DNA of 64,000 nt from Branchiostoma floridae (GCF_000003815.2 NC_049980.1:32847747-32911746), one strand, 5' to 3'. Shown: positions 1 through 13,100, numbered from the stretch's first letter. Numbers and translations: made by a program. The notes: generated from the sequence alone by a model not told the origin.

Positions 1-229
1 AGTCTGAAATTGCAAAGCTAACAAAGTAAAATTTGCACATTTGGATGGACAAAAATGTCACCCATCTGTCAAAACAAATCACTATATCAAACAGATGTCT
101 TTGTAAGTTTCAAATCATCATTTTAGCAAGGAAAATCAACCATGATATTGACTCCAGAACAATAGGAAAGAAAGTATGTAAAAGCTTTGAGACAGCCCTG
201 ATATTTCCAGCCCTGTTTACTGCTCCCTG

Positions 230-1015
230 GATGGCTGGGCCAAAATTTACTGTCCGGGCTCGCCATCGATCGCAGGACCGGGGGATTACCTTTGTAAACC
301 CGGGCCATGCTGTGGGCAAAGGGACCATTGATAAGGCATCTGTCACTGCTGTAGCCGCGGCGGAACGCCCGCTTTATCGACATCGGTCCGGGCACAGGAC
401 CGACGTTAAAGGCACACGCAGTCATCGATCGGGAGATTTCGGGATAAGGGCGCTTTTCTCGCAGGCAGGTGATCGATAGATTGTCCGTCGGCTTGACACG
501 TGTCATCAGTGTTACCCCGGCATCAGGACCATTTCAAGCAGGACCCCGGGACATTGTCAATTCAGGCCTGGCAGTGATGGATCACCGCTGCTGCCGGTCA
601 ACCGGAGATACCGAGATTAGAGATCCGCCACGTTAAGGCCCCGCCATGTGGAAAATGATAAGGAAAGGTGGCCATTGGCAAAGCCACTAAGCACGGCTTT
701 GCAACCTTTGTCACTTTACACACGGAGAGCCCATTTGCGCATTCAGCCGCCATTACTTCGGCAGAATCCAATGATACTTAAGGGTACTTAAGATTCGCAG
801 GGACATTTTGCCAAAGGAAAAGTTGATCACCCAAGCTCTTATCGATTCCAAGATTACCGGGTTAAGTCTTGTAGCAAAGGCCAGTCGAAATGACCAGTGG
901 ACCGCCTCTGGCTGTCGCCTCACCCTCTGCGCTCCAGCCGAGCGGACACTGCGCTGCCTAGCCACAGGAGACAATTGATTGCACGGCCTCCCATTGATCT
1001 GAAGCCAACCGGATT
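230..1015. other. GC-rich unique non-coding stretch
   Basis: This stretch is higher in G+C than its flanks, has many ATCGAT and GATAAG words, a CCATTGGC (CCAAT-box-like) at about 671 and CTTTGT words at about 291 and 706. I find no exon with sensible borders and no repeat partner in the window. A cis-regulatory role is possible but unproven. Confidence 0.3.
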
Positions 1016-1345
1016 ACCTCCTATTTGAGGGGTCATGCTATTTGTACTTGGCTGAAAAATAGCTAACTTTCAGATCCTTGGGCTCATTGGTCAACTGAGA
1101 AATTTATTTTTTTTATAAAAGATCGCTCAAAAGTTATCATGCTTTTCTCTTCATTCATTTGGACCCCTGTAGGGCTTATTGGTACAAAAGGCAGCAAGTA
1201 TCATGCTGTTTCAGTTGCAGGGTATATATCTTCAGGGAGTGGTTGCTAGCCCTTCCCCTTCAAAGCACCTCCCGTTGATTCGAAGCCAACCAGATTACCT
1301 CTTATTTGTACTTGGTTGACAAATAGGTAACTTTCTCATCAAATT
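986..1345 (+). repeat. Two dispersed copies of a 75-bp repeat
   Basis: CCCATTGATCTGAAGCCAAC near 990 recurs as CCCGTTGATTCGAAGCCAAC near 1270, both followed by a similar TTACCTCCTATTTG / TTACCTCTTATTTG and GTACTTGG. No coding potential is seen between them. Confidence 0.6.
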
Positions 1346-1408
1346 GCTTATTGCTAAAACAAGAAACTTGCAATAAGAGGCTGAATTATGTCTCCTCGTA
1401 CACGACAA

Positions 1409-1860
1409 AATGTCTGCATTAAAAATCGTCAGAATGTCTGCATTAAAAATCGTAATCACACAATCGAGAATTAAGTTATAGTTTTTGTCATTAAGCATTC
1501 TAAAATGTAAGCACATATTAAAATTAAGAATTTGCATGGGTAGAAACCAATAAAGGTCTAATTATGAGATGTTAACAATTGAACAATGTGTGTGTGTGTG
1601 TGAGTGTGTGTGTGTATCCGTTTTTATTTCCTAATTCTTGTGGTCAACATACATTTGTAGCCTTAGAACCTCTGGATGGATTGTAATGATATTTGGTATG
1701 TGGGTAGGTGTTGGGAAGGCAAAGGTCAAGGTCGATTTTGGTCACCCTGTTGTATGACCTTGGTACTGCAACGGAACTTCCCGTTTTTGTATCTTTTGTC
1801 CTTGAAGCATCTTTGAGATCTTTGGGCTCACTCAGCTGTGGAGTTTTTTTTACAAAGAGT
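1409..1860. repeat. 21-bp direct repeat, GT microsatellite and dispersed repeat
   Basis: AATGTCTGCATTAAAAATCG occurs twice in a row from 1409. A GT run lies at 1586-1613. From 1625 to 1860 a degraded repeat (TGGATGGATTGTAATGATAT) resembles sequence at 42600-43300 and 62390-62640. No gene is visible. Confidence 0.55.
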
Positions 1861-1946
1861 AACGGCTGTGCTGATAAAAGATGGTAGAGCGATGGAAATT
1901 TATCACACTTCTCTGGTCAGGCTTGAATAGACTGGTCATAAATGCG

Positions 1947-2620
1947 TGTTAACTTTAGTTCACCTTTATCTGCAGGGTAACCTTTATCCGTTGCTTTCAA
2001 AAACGGGCATTAAAGGGGCATTCCACTCCAGAAGGGAGTGTTATTTTCCAATAGATAATGTATTCAATGAATACATAATCAGCCGACCTTTTGTGGAATT
2101 CCACTTGTGGCGAATTACACAACGTGTGTTTGTAAAACAATATGACACTCACTAAACCCATGCAGACCCTACCCATGTATTCCCTATACATGTAGACACT
2201 TCCTTTATCGTTAATATTTTCGGCATAAATGAGGGGCGCTAAGCACACCAAGAAGGTCAATTGTTCACAAGATATCAAAGAATACTTATCAAGACGTTTT
2301 TTTCTTAGCGCCCCTGAAATTAGCTTTGTATCCTAATTTAAGTCAGGCGTTGTCAGGCACATTGTATTCAGCCATAGGCTGAGATTGATTTAATTTAATT
2401 AGAGGGTACTTGGGGAGTTTTGTAGAAGACTGAATGCTTTTTGATGCGCGTGGGGCTAATGGGTTCTCTATCGTATAATGTTACATAGCATACATTTGTC
2501 ACTGCTACAATTAATATCTATCGGAAAATAACAGTCCCGTCTGGAGTGGAATGCCCCTTTAAGAGATATCGAGTCGACAGACGATAGTTTCAAACTACAA
2601 TAGTTTGAACATATTACATA
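1947..2620. mobile_element. Foldback element split by the MITE
   Basis: TTCACCTTTATCTGCAGGGT at the left and GATATCGAGTCGACAGACGA at the right match 19877-20077. A third, partial copy is at 10990-11150. The left end also resembles the start of the 19877 copy. Confidence 0.7.
2010..2562. mobile_element. TTAA-flanked MITE (553 bp)
   Basis: TTAAAGGGGCATTCCACTCC is inverted at the right end, and the arms match over about 50 bp with a few mismatches. TTAA at both ends suggests a piggyBac-like mobilised family. It is inserted inside a copy of the foldback family also seen at 19877-20077, whose halves flank it. Confidence 0.85.
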
Positions 2621-3558
2621 TTCAGTTGCACTGTACAATTAGGCCTAACTGTGTGCATATACATGTAACACATAAATTTTGTATACTTCAGGTAGTGTAT
2701 ACCTGGCCCTTTGTTCTCTCTGCTAAGTTTGAAATGTAACTAAGTGAACTTATCGCTTAACAAAAGGCCAGATGCCATAATTGCACTGCTGTGTTTGTCT
2801 GTGAAGATGTGAGTGAGAGGTGTAGAGATTTGGTCCCGTTACAAGACTGTTGCTGCAGAAGTATTTGCCAGTGTGGCCTCTATAACGTTAAGTGATGTTC
2901 GACTCAAAAGGACATTTAGTAGACGCAGCTGCAAAGAAACGGCTGGGGGCAAAAGCTTTAGTAATATATTAAGATTAAGGCATTTTGGGAAAGGGATTTC
3001 AACTGTTGTCATGGCCCTCAGATTTGTCACACTTTCTACAAATACGATGTTTTTGCTGTATAACGTCACTGTAAATGTTGGATGTCTGCAGTGGTGTTAC
3101 CATGCGAATTTTCGAACACGCCGCACTCAGCGTGCACAGAGTATGTTCAAAATATTCGATGGAAGCCTGTGTGATAAAACTTCGAAGCCTGTGTGGTAAG
3201 GCTTTTTATCACACGGTCCGGAACACCAGTATTGAACGTTATCGCGGCCCGAGTATGACATAAATGTAGATTGTCAGATGAGACACCTTTAATGGACTTC
3301 AAAAATCAATATGTGAAAGACAAGACATGCCGAGATTTTTACAAGGAAGTGACTGAAGTTTGTGTTGTATGTGAATTTCTTTGTACAAGAACATTGTGGA
3401 ATGAGCTGTCCTTGATATAAATGAATGTCGATGACGCCATGTTGATTTGATTATATGGATGGCATCCTCTGGGAATCTCAAAAACTGATGTGAGCGTGCG
3501 AATGAAAGAAAGTTTGTACACAAAAAAAGTTGCCTTCATTATGAAACCTAAGTAGTCT
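2621..3558. other. Intergenic or intronic repeat sequence
   Basis: No gene found. 3110-3260 shares GTGTTCCGGACC-type sequence and a hairpin-like GC-rich core with 40860-41010, and 3440-3550 matches 16125-16240. Open frames here have no splice borders or recognisable domains. Confidence 0.4.
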
Positions 3559-3945
3559 CAGGGTTCTCCCCAGAATTTTTTAGTATAGTGGAGGGGCTGG
3601 CAAAATAACCCGCACCAATGCGCTGCACTTTCATGAAAATGGGTTCATTTTGCAATGACAGAGGGTGTCAAATACTACAAGTATAATATACTGTTGTTAT
3701 TCCTTTGTTGTGAAGTGGCAAAACTACTATTGTTTTGATCATTGCTCATTCGCAAGTTTTTGCAGACAATGCTGACTGGAAAAGTGATGCCACTTGGTAC
3801 AAAAATCTGTGAATTGTCATTAATCTTATCAAAACTAACAAAGAAAATAGGGAAGAAACACACTAAATTTGAAAAATAATATAGTGGAGCTGGCTGAGAG
3901 TATAGTGGAGGGCCTCCCTTATTCCACTCTCTGGGGAGAACCCTG
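3559..3945. mobile_element. hAT-like MITE with 18-bp inverted ends
   Basis: CAGGGTTCTCCCCAGA is perfectly inverted as TCTGGGGAGAACCCTG. AGTCT flanks both ends as a short direct repeat. The element sits inside a repeat also present at 16125-16260. Confidence 0.85.
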
Positions 3946-4429
3946 AGTCTGGAATACCCAACAATAGATTCTTCGGTTTTGTTTTCACAGCCTTCTTTGA
4001 CATTGGAATTGACGTTGACATGTGAATATGTTTCCTGATATATTAATCTTTTAATCTAGTGCATGCATTTGCTTCTTTTACAGCTGCTTTGTACGATACA
4101 AAGCATGGTTAAAAACTTTTTTTAACGTTTGGAAATGGATGGAACTTGATGCGCGCGCAGATGTCATCCATATAATCAAATCAACAGGGCCTAACGGACT
4201 TCAAGGATCAATATTTTGCAATGCAAGAGACATTCATGATTCTTAAAAGTTTTTACAAGGGAGGAAATAAAGTTTATGTCAGATGAGAATTTCTCTCTAT
4301 CCCGGCATCGTGAACAGGGGCAGTGTCGAAGTGAGAGGAGCATTCACTTTGAGCGTTTGTTCTTTGTGAGTCTGATTCCCAGCTGAGTCCTACCTAAGAT
4401 TCGTAAATAAAAAAAGGGCGCATGCTGAT
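3946..4429. other. No gene seen
   Basis: 4185-4270 partly repeats 3295-3350 (ACGGACTTCAAGGATCAATA). The rest shows nothing I can name. Confidence 0.4.
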
Positions 4430-4795
4430 TTTTCTGCTCAGCAGTCAGCAATCGGAAAGTGTATGGGAGTTGAACACTCACATTGCTAAGCGGTGGACAC
4501 ACTAGCCTCTTGCTTGCGTAAACCTGTGTGGCCTAAGGGCCTTGGAAGGGAGATGAGTGCTGCCATATGCAACATGTATGGTGTTGGACGAGCTCTTAGT
4601 ACAGTAGTGATTGCTCAAAACTGTGTGGCCTAAGGGTCTTGCAACTGAGATGGTTGCTGCCATATGCACCATGTGTGGGAGGACTCTAGGTCTTATTGTA
4701 GTGATTGCTTAAAACTGTGTGGTCTCAGGGCCTTGAAACGGAGATAGTTACTGCCATATGCACCATGTATGGTGTTGGAGGACGCTAGCTCTTTG
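4430..4795 (+). repeat. SINE-body tandem repeat, three units of about 105-113 bp
   Basis: CTGTGTGGCCTAAGGGCCTT recurs near 4525, 4620 and 4714 (GGTCTCAGGGCC in the last), each followed by GAGAT and GCCATATGCA-CCATGT. The region before it (CTGCTCAGCAGTCAGCA) matches the body of the SINE at 40441-40706. Confidence 0.75.
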
Positions 4796-5627
4796 TGTCT
4801 AACAGCATCACAAGACGAGCCGTCTTTCTGGGCGGTTGATGGTCCAGGATATGGACGGCGGATGATGAGTCTGACACCCAAGGTGCTCGTTCCCCCGACG
4901 TCTCATTCCACAGCCAGGCTTCCAAATGAGATCCAGGATTCCTTCGGGGAGTTGAGGCACTTCCTGAACAGGTGGCTTCTCCCGGTCTTGTGATCTTGTC
5001 TGGAATTACCACATCAGTCTGGGACGGCTGGGGAGGTCCGGGAGACCCGGCTGGAGGGATCCTCGCCGTCGAGAAGCGCTCTGTCCTCCCCCCGGGGAGC
5101 AACAAAACACGGGGTAATCTGCCTCCCGCTCATTTGTGGGGAATGAGCTTTCCGACACATCTCAAGAACAAACGGCGTCTGTCTGTCCCTTTATGGTCGG
5201 GCCCAAATTAGGAAGCCGCATCTGGGACTCGGATGCAGGTGCAGCCATTGGAAAAGGGATCGCTGTTTAGGGCTGTGCGCGCTCTCAGGGGCCAAACAAA
5301 CCCAGATCACCCAAGATGAGGCTAAGGCCATCATTTCCCTCGTAATCTGCGGGAAATTGGGTTTTCGAGACGAGGTGGTCGAACAAGTGGCAGTTGTCTT
5401 GTTTTTTACGGCTCGGCCTGATTTGTAATGCGACGGCAGGGACAGGGGGCAGGTGTGGACAGTGGAGGAGGATTAGGGGTGAGGTCCGGGAGATAAGGGC
5501 GCACTCATTCCAGAGGACTCGGGTATTCCCATCTCTGTGATATCCTCCCCGTCCATCAGTAACCTGTATCTGTCCCCTGGCGCCTGTCTGGCCTGCGGGT
5601 GAAGAAAGTTTGCGCACCCAAACTCTG
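4796..5627. other. GC-rich unique stretch without supported gene
   Basis: Open frames of 74-118 codons exist on both strands but have no splice borders or recognisable motif. GAGATAAGGGCGC at about 5492 shares GATAAGGGCGC with position 444. This could be regulatory or a decayed exon cluster. Confidence 0.3.
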
Positions 5628-5972
5628 TAAGGCCACACCAATTTTATTTGTTGTTTCTTGAATTTCCCGACCCTATTTTTTTTTCCAATTCAAAATTTCA
5701 CTGCCTCTCCTTTCTCAAATTAATTATGGGCCTCAAATTCCAGTAGCTGTACTTGCCTATTTTGGATGGTACATTTATCTTTTTTTTTTCAAACTACGGA
5801 CTTTGCTACCAGGGTCCCCTAAATGTTGAAAGTTTAGGTTTTCCTGTCCGATCTGTGCTACCCCCGACTTTTTTAATTTTTTTTTTTTTCTAATTTTTTT
5901 TTTTTTTACCAACCGACCCAATATTTTTCTAAAAAAATTCGAGAAACAACAATTAAAATTGGTGTGGCCTAA
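5628..5972. mobile_element. MITE with AGGCCACACC ends (345 bp)
   Basis: AGGCCACACCAATTTTATTT is inverted at the right end (AAAATTGGTGTGGCCT), with arms similar over about 38 bp (three to four mismatches). The centre has long T runs. No clear target duplication was found. Confidence 0.8.
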
Positions 5973-7059
5973 CTGGCAGGCTTGCGCAGAGCGGCTTTGG
6001 CACAAAACGTCGTCCCTTATTCTGATCTCTCTTTTAACATTCTCCCTGCTTACTGCAACCTAAGCCGTCAGCCAAATGAATGTAAAATTTTGTGCAGGAT
6101 GGCTACCTTAGTATGAATGCTGAAGTTTAAAGAAATACTACAGTGAAAGCTTGCACAGAGTATATGTGATGTTCTAATGTGTTTGGTGTTGTACAATGAC
6201 ATGTGTCTGTTCAATATCCCAGGCTTGAGTGACAAGCAGGTGAAAGGACCTAAGTGTATTGCTCAGGAAAAAACAAATAAAGTGAAAGTGGCTTTTGCTC
6301 TAAAGATCATCCCTAGGGCCTTATTCTAAACTCTGTTTTAACTTTCTCCCGCTGCCTTACCCTGTAACCACTAGATTCTTGGAGCAGAATGGTTCCCCTA
6401 GCATGGTGGCTGTGAGAGTGAAGGCTTTTGCAAACAGGTTTTCGAAAAAAATTGCCCCTCAAAATGCACTCTATAATGGAGATCTTTAAAATAAACAAAC
6501 ACAAATAAACAACCAAACTGAGGCTGGGGAAGCTCATTTTCACAAATTGCTAATTCTGGCATCTCTGAACTTTGCTTCCTGTCATGCTGAGCTAAACTGG
6601 TTTGAGATAGTCCTGGAAAAGTTAAACTGCAATTTCCAACAAGAAAATTGGACTTACCCAAACTTTCGACTGAACAGCTCCAGTCTTTGTCAAGGAAAGA
6701 ACATAGCTTTGAGATTGCTTTCACTTTTGTTGAAAGAAAGTGTTTGTTGTTCCTGGATTCGAACAGGATTACTTTCTCAGGGGAGTGAAAGGGACCATTT
6801 ACATCAGAGCCCACCGACCTTCCCTCAACCGAGACGGGGGCCGATACCAACTTCAAAGCACCGTTGACCCATTGCTGACATCACACTTCCATTCTGAATG
6901 TGTGACATACATGTAGGCTTCTGGTCATTTTAACTTGATAAAGGATCAAAGGACTGACGGAAAGCTTGTTGGTAAGCTCTTTATTTTGTGTACAGATATA
7001 ACGTTAGAGTTTAAAATTGTAGAATTATAATGTTGTTGTTGTTGTTGTTGTTTTCCCAG
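5973..7059. repeat. Dispersed repeats upstream of the first exon found
   Basis: 6020-6160 is echoed by 6325-6450. 6585-6730 (AACTGCAATTTCCAACAAGA, then TTTCGACTGAACAGCTCCAG) belongs to a family also at 7200-7330, 7415-7485 (inverted), 22420-22530 and, diverged, 45110-45180. No exon with matching phase was found here. Confidence 0.55.
7030..7052 (+). repeat. GTT microsatellite at an acceptor
   Basis: Seven GTT units lead directly into the TTTTCCCAG acceptor of exon a and make up its pyrimidine-poor tract. Confidence 0.85.
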
Positions 7060-7173
7060 GAACATCAGCTGACCAGTGGGAAGTCGCACCTTCTGAGAGC
7101 GGTGACCTTCTCCACACCCAAACCTGACCTCTCGGCCTCACACTGTTACCTGGACAGAGACAAGCAGGGAAAG
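7060..7173 (+). CDS. WD40 gene exon a (first exon found)
   Basis: The acceptor is TTTTCCCAG after a GTT microsatellite and the donor is AAG|GTCTAG. The exon is 38 codons, phase 0 at both ends, starting [15 protein letters not shown]. The donor is weaker than consensus. No methionine occurs near its start, so it is internal. It probably contributes beta-strands upstream of the linker, but no diagnostic motif is visible. Confidence 0.65.
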
Positions 7174-10100
7174 GTCTAGTATTTTTCCTGAACTTGAAAG
7201 TTCATCTGTGTCGGTAGAAGTTATTCTGAATCAAGTTCAACTGCAATATCTCCAGCACAATAAGTGAACTTACCCAAATTTTCGACTGATTGACTCCAGT
7301 CTTTGTCAAGAAATGAACAATGAGACAGTGGGCACCATCAACTTTCTGCAACTTATGATCCACTGCTCACCGAGTCATGTGTGCTATCTATGTAACGTGA
7401 CCTCACAGCAGCAGTGGATGCCCGTTCCTTGACAAAGACTGGAGCTGATCAGTCAAAAATTTGGCTAAGAGACCAATTTTTGTGTTGGAAATGATGATCA
7501 GGCAAGTAGGGATCGGGCAAGCGGGGTTGGACTTGCACTTGTCCGATTGGCACTTTCATTTGCCCTGCACAATCGGACTGGTGGATTTGTCCAACCTTGA
7601 AGTGAGTGAGTGGCATTTGTGATGAATAATGTGCTAATAAGAAGCTTCCGAGCGAGTATTGTTTTGTTTTTTTCCTGCGAGTGCCTTATTATTGGAAAAC
7701 TCAGAAATACTGTCCTGGGCTTTAATTTCAGACGTTTACAGTGACTTGGATTAGTGAGATTCTCACATCCAAATGTTCCTTGAATAAGAAATTTTATTTA
7801 TCATCACGAAAAAAACCACAAATAACATACCAGAATCAGAAAAGACAGGTTAAGAGTTAAGTAGAATTCTTAATGGTTTTCGATGCCGCCTATGACCGCT
7901 GTGCCCTACTTACAAATTTGGTGGTTATTTCAGAGCGAAAATGAATGACCTAAAACATTTCTTTGCATTCCTGATTGGCCACAGATCTCCATAGCAACAA
8001 AGGTGACCAATGAGGATCTAGATCACATCAGAGTTGCAACAGCATCGCTTCCCATGGTGCAACAGCAAACAGGTAAGCAGGCATCAAACTGTTTCGAAAA
8101 ACCCAACCGTCCGGCTCGGTTATGTGGTCTAAATATAACAGCATCCTTACCAACAAAAATGTCTTTTGATCTCAGTTCAAGGCCAGGTTCAGGTTTTAAT
8201 TTCATCTCTAGACATGTAGCGATGCCATGTGATGCAGAGAATTCCATTTCATATTTCAATTTCAATTAGGTTCTTCTTTTTATATTAAAAAAATGGTGAA
8301 GCCTTCTGGTAATTGTGTATTTCCATTCTACTTTACAGTGCTCTCCTTGGTACTGAAATAACACATTTGTTGTTGTTCTGTAACAGTTGTTGGTTTGAAT
8401 CCCAACGGACAAGCTGCTACAAATCGCCCAGAGCCCTTGTTCAAAGCCAGGACTTTGGCTGAACATGCCCATGTTGAGCTTGCCAACAAGTCAGCCAAGC
8501 TCAGTTCTTGATTTGCCCCAGTTCAAGTCCCAGAGTCAGGGCATCTCAGTTGGGGTTGTAAACGTTATTTGGAAGGGAGGTAAAATGCAGGTCTCAAGTA
8601 CAAGGTCAACAATGACAGCTACTGTAAATGCAGAAATGTGCGCGGTGGATTAATGTTCGCGGTTTTCGCGGTGACCACTTCACCGCGAACTTAAAACCAC
8701 CGGGAACATTTTTTTATTATGGTATTAGACTGCAGTCTATGGTGTTACCACGAACTTAAATCCACCGCGAAAAGTCCTTTTTCCCGCTACCGCGGAATTA
8801 AATCCCCGCGAACTTAAATGCATTTACAGTATGTTTGAGATTCCAGAATCAAAGTTATATTACTTTCAAATTTCTGTTTGGTATTGTTGTGGTTACATTG
8901 AAATCTTTGGTTATCATTTGCGTTATTCTTGTACACAAGTCTTAGATTAGTACTACATGTATTATCATCATTCTGTCTGGTGGTTCACCAAGTTTCTATG
9001 TTTATTTGTAACAAATAATTATGGAAAATAAATATAAAAACGACAAGTACATGTATACTAAAACTTTCTCCTGCTGCCTAACCCTGTAATTAGGGCTGGG
9101 TACCGGTACAGAAAATTCAGGTCCAGGTCCGGTTCAGGTCCAGAGGATTAGGTCCAGGTCCGGACCTGAACCTGGACCTAATTCCGTATGACTCATACCA
9201 ATGGTACATTTTACAACAAAGAAATCTGTTTGGTGGAGTATTAGACTTACGCTGGCGTTTTAAAATCCTACAACGCTAACTGCACCTGTGGGATTGGCTG
9301 TAAAACTTAGTAGAAATTACTACAAACTCTACTCTACTTCACTGTTGTTATTTTCTTCCACCTGCAAGTGCCAAAACGTGTGAATGCCTGATCAAATAAT
9401 CTGTTAATTTTCCAATCGGTCCAACATCCGGTCCACCTAATTTTTTCAGGTCCGGTTTTTCTGGACCGGTCCAATAAGAAAAACCGGTTTTGTACCGGTA
9501 CGCTGTACCGATACCCAGCCCTAGCTGTAATCAACAGGGAATTATAACCAAAGGGCTAACTTTGGTGTTGTAAAGGTTTTCAGGGTGGAGAACTGCTTTT
9601 CCCATAGGTAATCAGTACACTGCCTCAGGCTGGGCGACATTTTCTTCTCGAACAGCCCTCTGAGCCAGCTATAGAGCTGCAAATCCTCACCTGTGTCCCT
9701 CGTGTTGATGTGACATTCAGGTGACAAAGATAGACCGGTTCTTCTGCGGAGTTTTACTCCGAGAGCAAGTCCAAGATTGGCACTATTGATGACGGCTGTC
9801 ATATAATGCTGACAGCTTTGTAATCTGGTATTGTCGTTTGGTCCTGCTAGATTTTTGGTGTGTTTTTTAACAGCTAGTTTTAGTGGTTGGTAAGGTTTGA
9901 ATTTTTTTGCTTGAAAACATTTTGTTTAATATACACATATACAATGTACTAATCAATCTTACGTTACAACTGGGAATACTAATAATAATTTACCTTTAAT
10001 TTTTTACCTTCAGATTTATTTTTGGACCTTTTTGGATTTTTACCTCGATCACTTTCACATCAGTGCACTGGTGCACCCAACTTAACAAATTGGGTGCACC

Positions 10101-13100
10101 AAAAAATATTTAGGTGCACCACTTAACTTTAAGTAGAATGTCAAGAAAACCTAATAACACAACTTAGTCACAAGCTATCAGATTCTTATACAAGTAACAT
10201 GACAGACATTTTTATTATCTTTCTAACACTTAGATGTCAAGAATATGATATATACTAGCATACTTGATATTTTTCCATACATAAACTTAAGAAAATATTT
10301 GTCACAAATAATTTTACACTGAAAAAATTGGGTGCACAGTTCCAATTGTTGGTGCATCTGGGTGCACATGCACCCAGTATTTCGACCCCTGAGTAGGTAC
10401 CAATCTGCAGTACTAAGGTCACATACTAGGGGCCCAAAATTGACCTTGACCTTCGTCTTTCCAACCCCTACCTCTTGATCACTTTCACATCACCTGTTGA
10501 TCACTTTCACATTGTCTATCCATTGTTCTTACAAAAACTTTTACTTTATCAGCAAGTAGACCAGTCGGAGAGCAGAACAGCCCCAAAGATGAGAAAAAGA
10601 AGAAAAGAGGAAAGAAAAGGAAGAAAGAGGACACCTCCATGGAGACTGAGACAAGGGATGAGAAAGTACCAAGGTGAGGAGACGGTCCAGGAAAGTTTTT
10701 AGTGGGATAAACAGTGTTCACACCAGCAGTTTTTCACAGCGAAGGGGTATCTTAGTGCAGCAAAGCCACATGGTACACGACGCAGGCGTGAGCATCGTAG
10801 TTGGTCCGCGGGAATCCTCCCCCTGAAAATCTCTAATGCATAACCCTCAGAAACACATTTCCTGCATCTTGAGGGCCAAAGTTCATGAAAAAGAAAAAAA
10901 CAATTTTTTACCTTGTTTTGTGACGAGAAGACAGAAACGTCACCCGGTTTAACCGCCCTTCGGCGTAACACACCAGCTTCAATCTATTTAGCAGGGTGTT
11001 AAGGGATATCAAGTCAATGGATGGTGGTTTCAAAATGCGCTATTTTCAAAATATTACAGTTTGAAACCACCATCAGTCAGCAGCACCTTGATATCTCTAA
11101 GTACCCCCCAAAAATGGATATAGGTTACCCATCAGATAAAGGTGAACTAGCATTACTGGATTGTTTCTACAGGATTGTTTCTACCAAAATTTAAAACCAT
11201 GTAATAAACCTACTTTCCCTTTACATAGCAGTTTGAAATTAAGTTCCAGGAAAAAGAAAGGAATTTTAGATTTTACACTTCCTTGTATGAGGCTCTGGTA
11301 ATGTGCTGTAGTTTTTCTGTTAGGTTCTGAAGTGCATTTCTGCAGTGTCCAACATCTTACCACTATTGGTGGTGTTGGTCATGGATGGGGTGATGGAACA
11401 AAGCCATGAAGTGTGAAGCCAGCCATGGTGAACGTTCTTTGTGCTCTTGTGACATCTGTGTGATAAAGATAACGTGGTCTACCATAGGAGCCGAAACTTG
11501 CTATCAAATGAAATGAAAACGGTGATAAAACATTTAGCATTTGTAATTACATCACACAGCTGATAAAAGACATGGAAAACTACTGTGTATAAATGTCTGA
11601 GAATGTTTCAAGAGTTGCAATATGTCACATCTAGGACTGATTCAGGAATACCAGAATCATATCAGTAAACTTAAAACCACACTATAGAAAAGAAACTGAT
11701 GTTTAATTGGACTTGTTATTTATATAAGGTTTATTGATTGTTTCAACAACCTCTAAATACATTGCAGCGCCCTAAGGCGCTGAATTGCGTATTTAGACAT
11801 TAAAAACACACACATTAAAAACTTAACATGGTAGGGCAGTTAGGCTAACATATTAAAGGCTTACAATCATATCACACAAGTTACCATCATTTATAATCAT
11901 ATCGCACAAATGTGGGGGATCGGGCTATTTTTATAACGATTTGTTACAATATATTGTGTAACAGACTGAGGTTCCCATAACTCTGGACAAATTTTTAATT
12001 GTCTCATGGACACGAAATTCTTCCTTCTGTGTCCTCAAAATCCTTCCAACAAGTCGAAAAGAGACACAGGTATTTGTAATTCAAGGTTACGGTACCTTCT
12101 TTAGAATAGAACAATGTGGAATGTAATATTTATAACAACATTTTTCTGTTTTTACTGGCTGAGATTCATGGTGTAAATTATGCATGGCCGATGTGAAATT
12201 GATTCCCGAACGGAAAATTCCAAAACAACACCAATTTCATTTATCATTAGACAAAACGCAACAGTTTTCAGACAACTGATGACACTGATGCAATATGATG
12301 TCAAACTCATAAATTTAGTCCAAAGTTAGGGGACCCTCTGTTAAAGGCAACCTAAGCAATATTAGAGTGTTAAAAGTGGAAATATTGTGCATGAGGCAAT
12401 CTTTATAAAATTTAAAAACTGCTGCAATATATTCCCATATTTACATTATTATTTGTTACTTTGGGCAGTTAAAAATGGTGCAGAAACAATCCTCGCCAGG
12501 ATTCCCTAAATGTTGTTACCCACAAAAATCAGACTTCACAGCGTCCTCACGCCACTGTGGCATCGGATATTTGCTCCTTGAATGTTGGTGTGGAATGGAA
12601 TTCATCTTATTAGGAAGAAAAGTGCCCACAAAAAAATTGATAAATTGAAGTTCTACAACCCTTACTCTAATATTGCTTAGGTTGCCTTTAACAATGAAAA
12701 GTTTTGTGTCTGTGAATCAGGTTACCTGTGCAGGTGAGTAGCAAAGTTTTGTGGTAGAGCGTTTGGCTCGAAATCTAGAGGTCCTTAAGGCACTTAAGGC
12801 ACTTAATGCGACCTTCCTCACTTCACTCAGGTGTAAAAATGGGTACCTGACTTTGGTCGGGGAAGTACAGTGTAAAGGAAAAGTCTGCCTTCTGTCTAGC
12901 CTTCTGTCAGTACTGTGCATGTTAATACAAGTTACTATCTTGAGTGCAGTGCCACATTGTCCTCGTCTGTCCACAAGCAAATGATTACAGCAAAGTTCTG
13001 TGTTTGTGCATCAGGTCACCTGTGCAGGTGAGTAACAAAGTTCTGTGTTTGTGCATCAGGTTACCTGTGCAGGTGAGTATAGAAAAGTTCTGTGTTTGTG

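Noticed and set aside
4769-4993. Plus frame with LPNEIQDSFGELRHFL, like a LINE C-terminus
   Set aside because: The resemblance is limited to about 16 residues and nothing upstream or downstream supports a retrotransposon.
5285-5641. 118-codon minus-strand ORF in GC-rich sequence
   Set aside because: No domain, no splice borders, and overlapping open frames on the other strand; GC-rich sequence favours chance ORFs.
6547-6867. 106-codon plus ORF before exon a
   Set aside because: It lies in a dispersed repeat also found at 7200, 7415 and 22420.
10475-10702. Plus frame reading [20 protein letters not shown]
   Set aside because: This is the wrong frame of exon c; phase matching to exons b and d selects the [16 protein letters not shown] frame.
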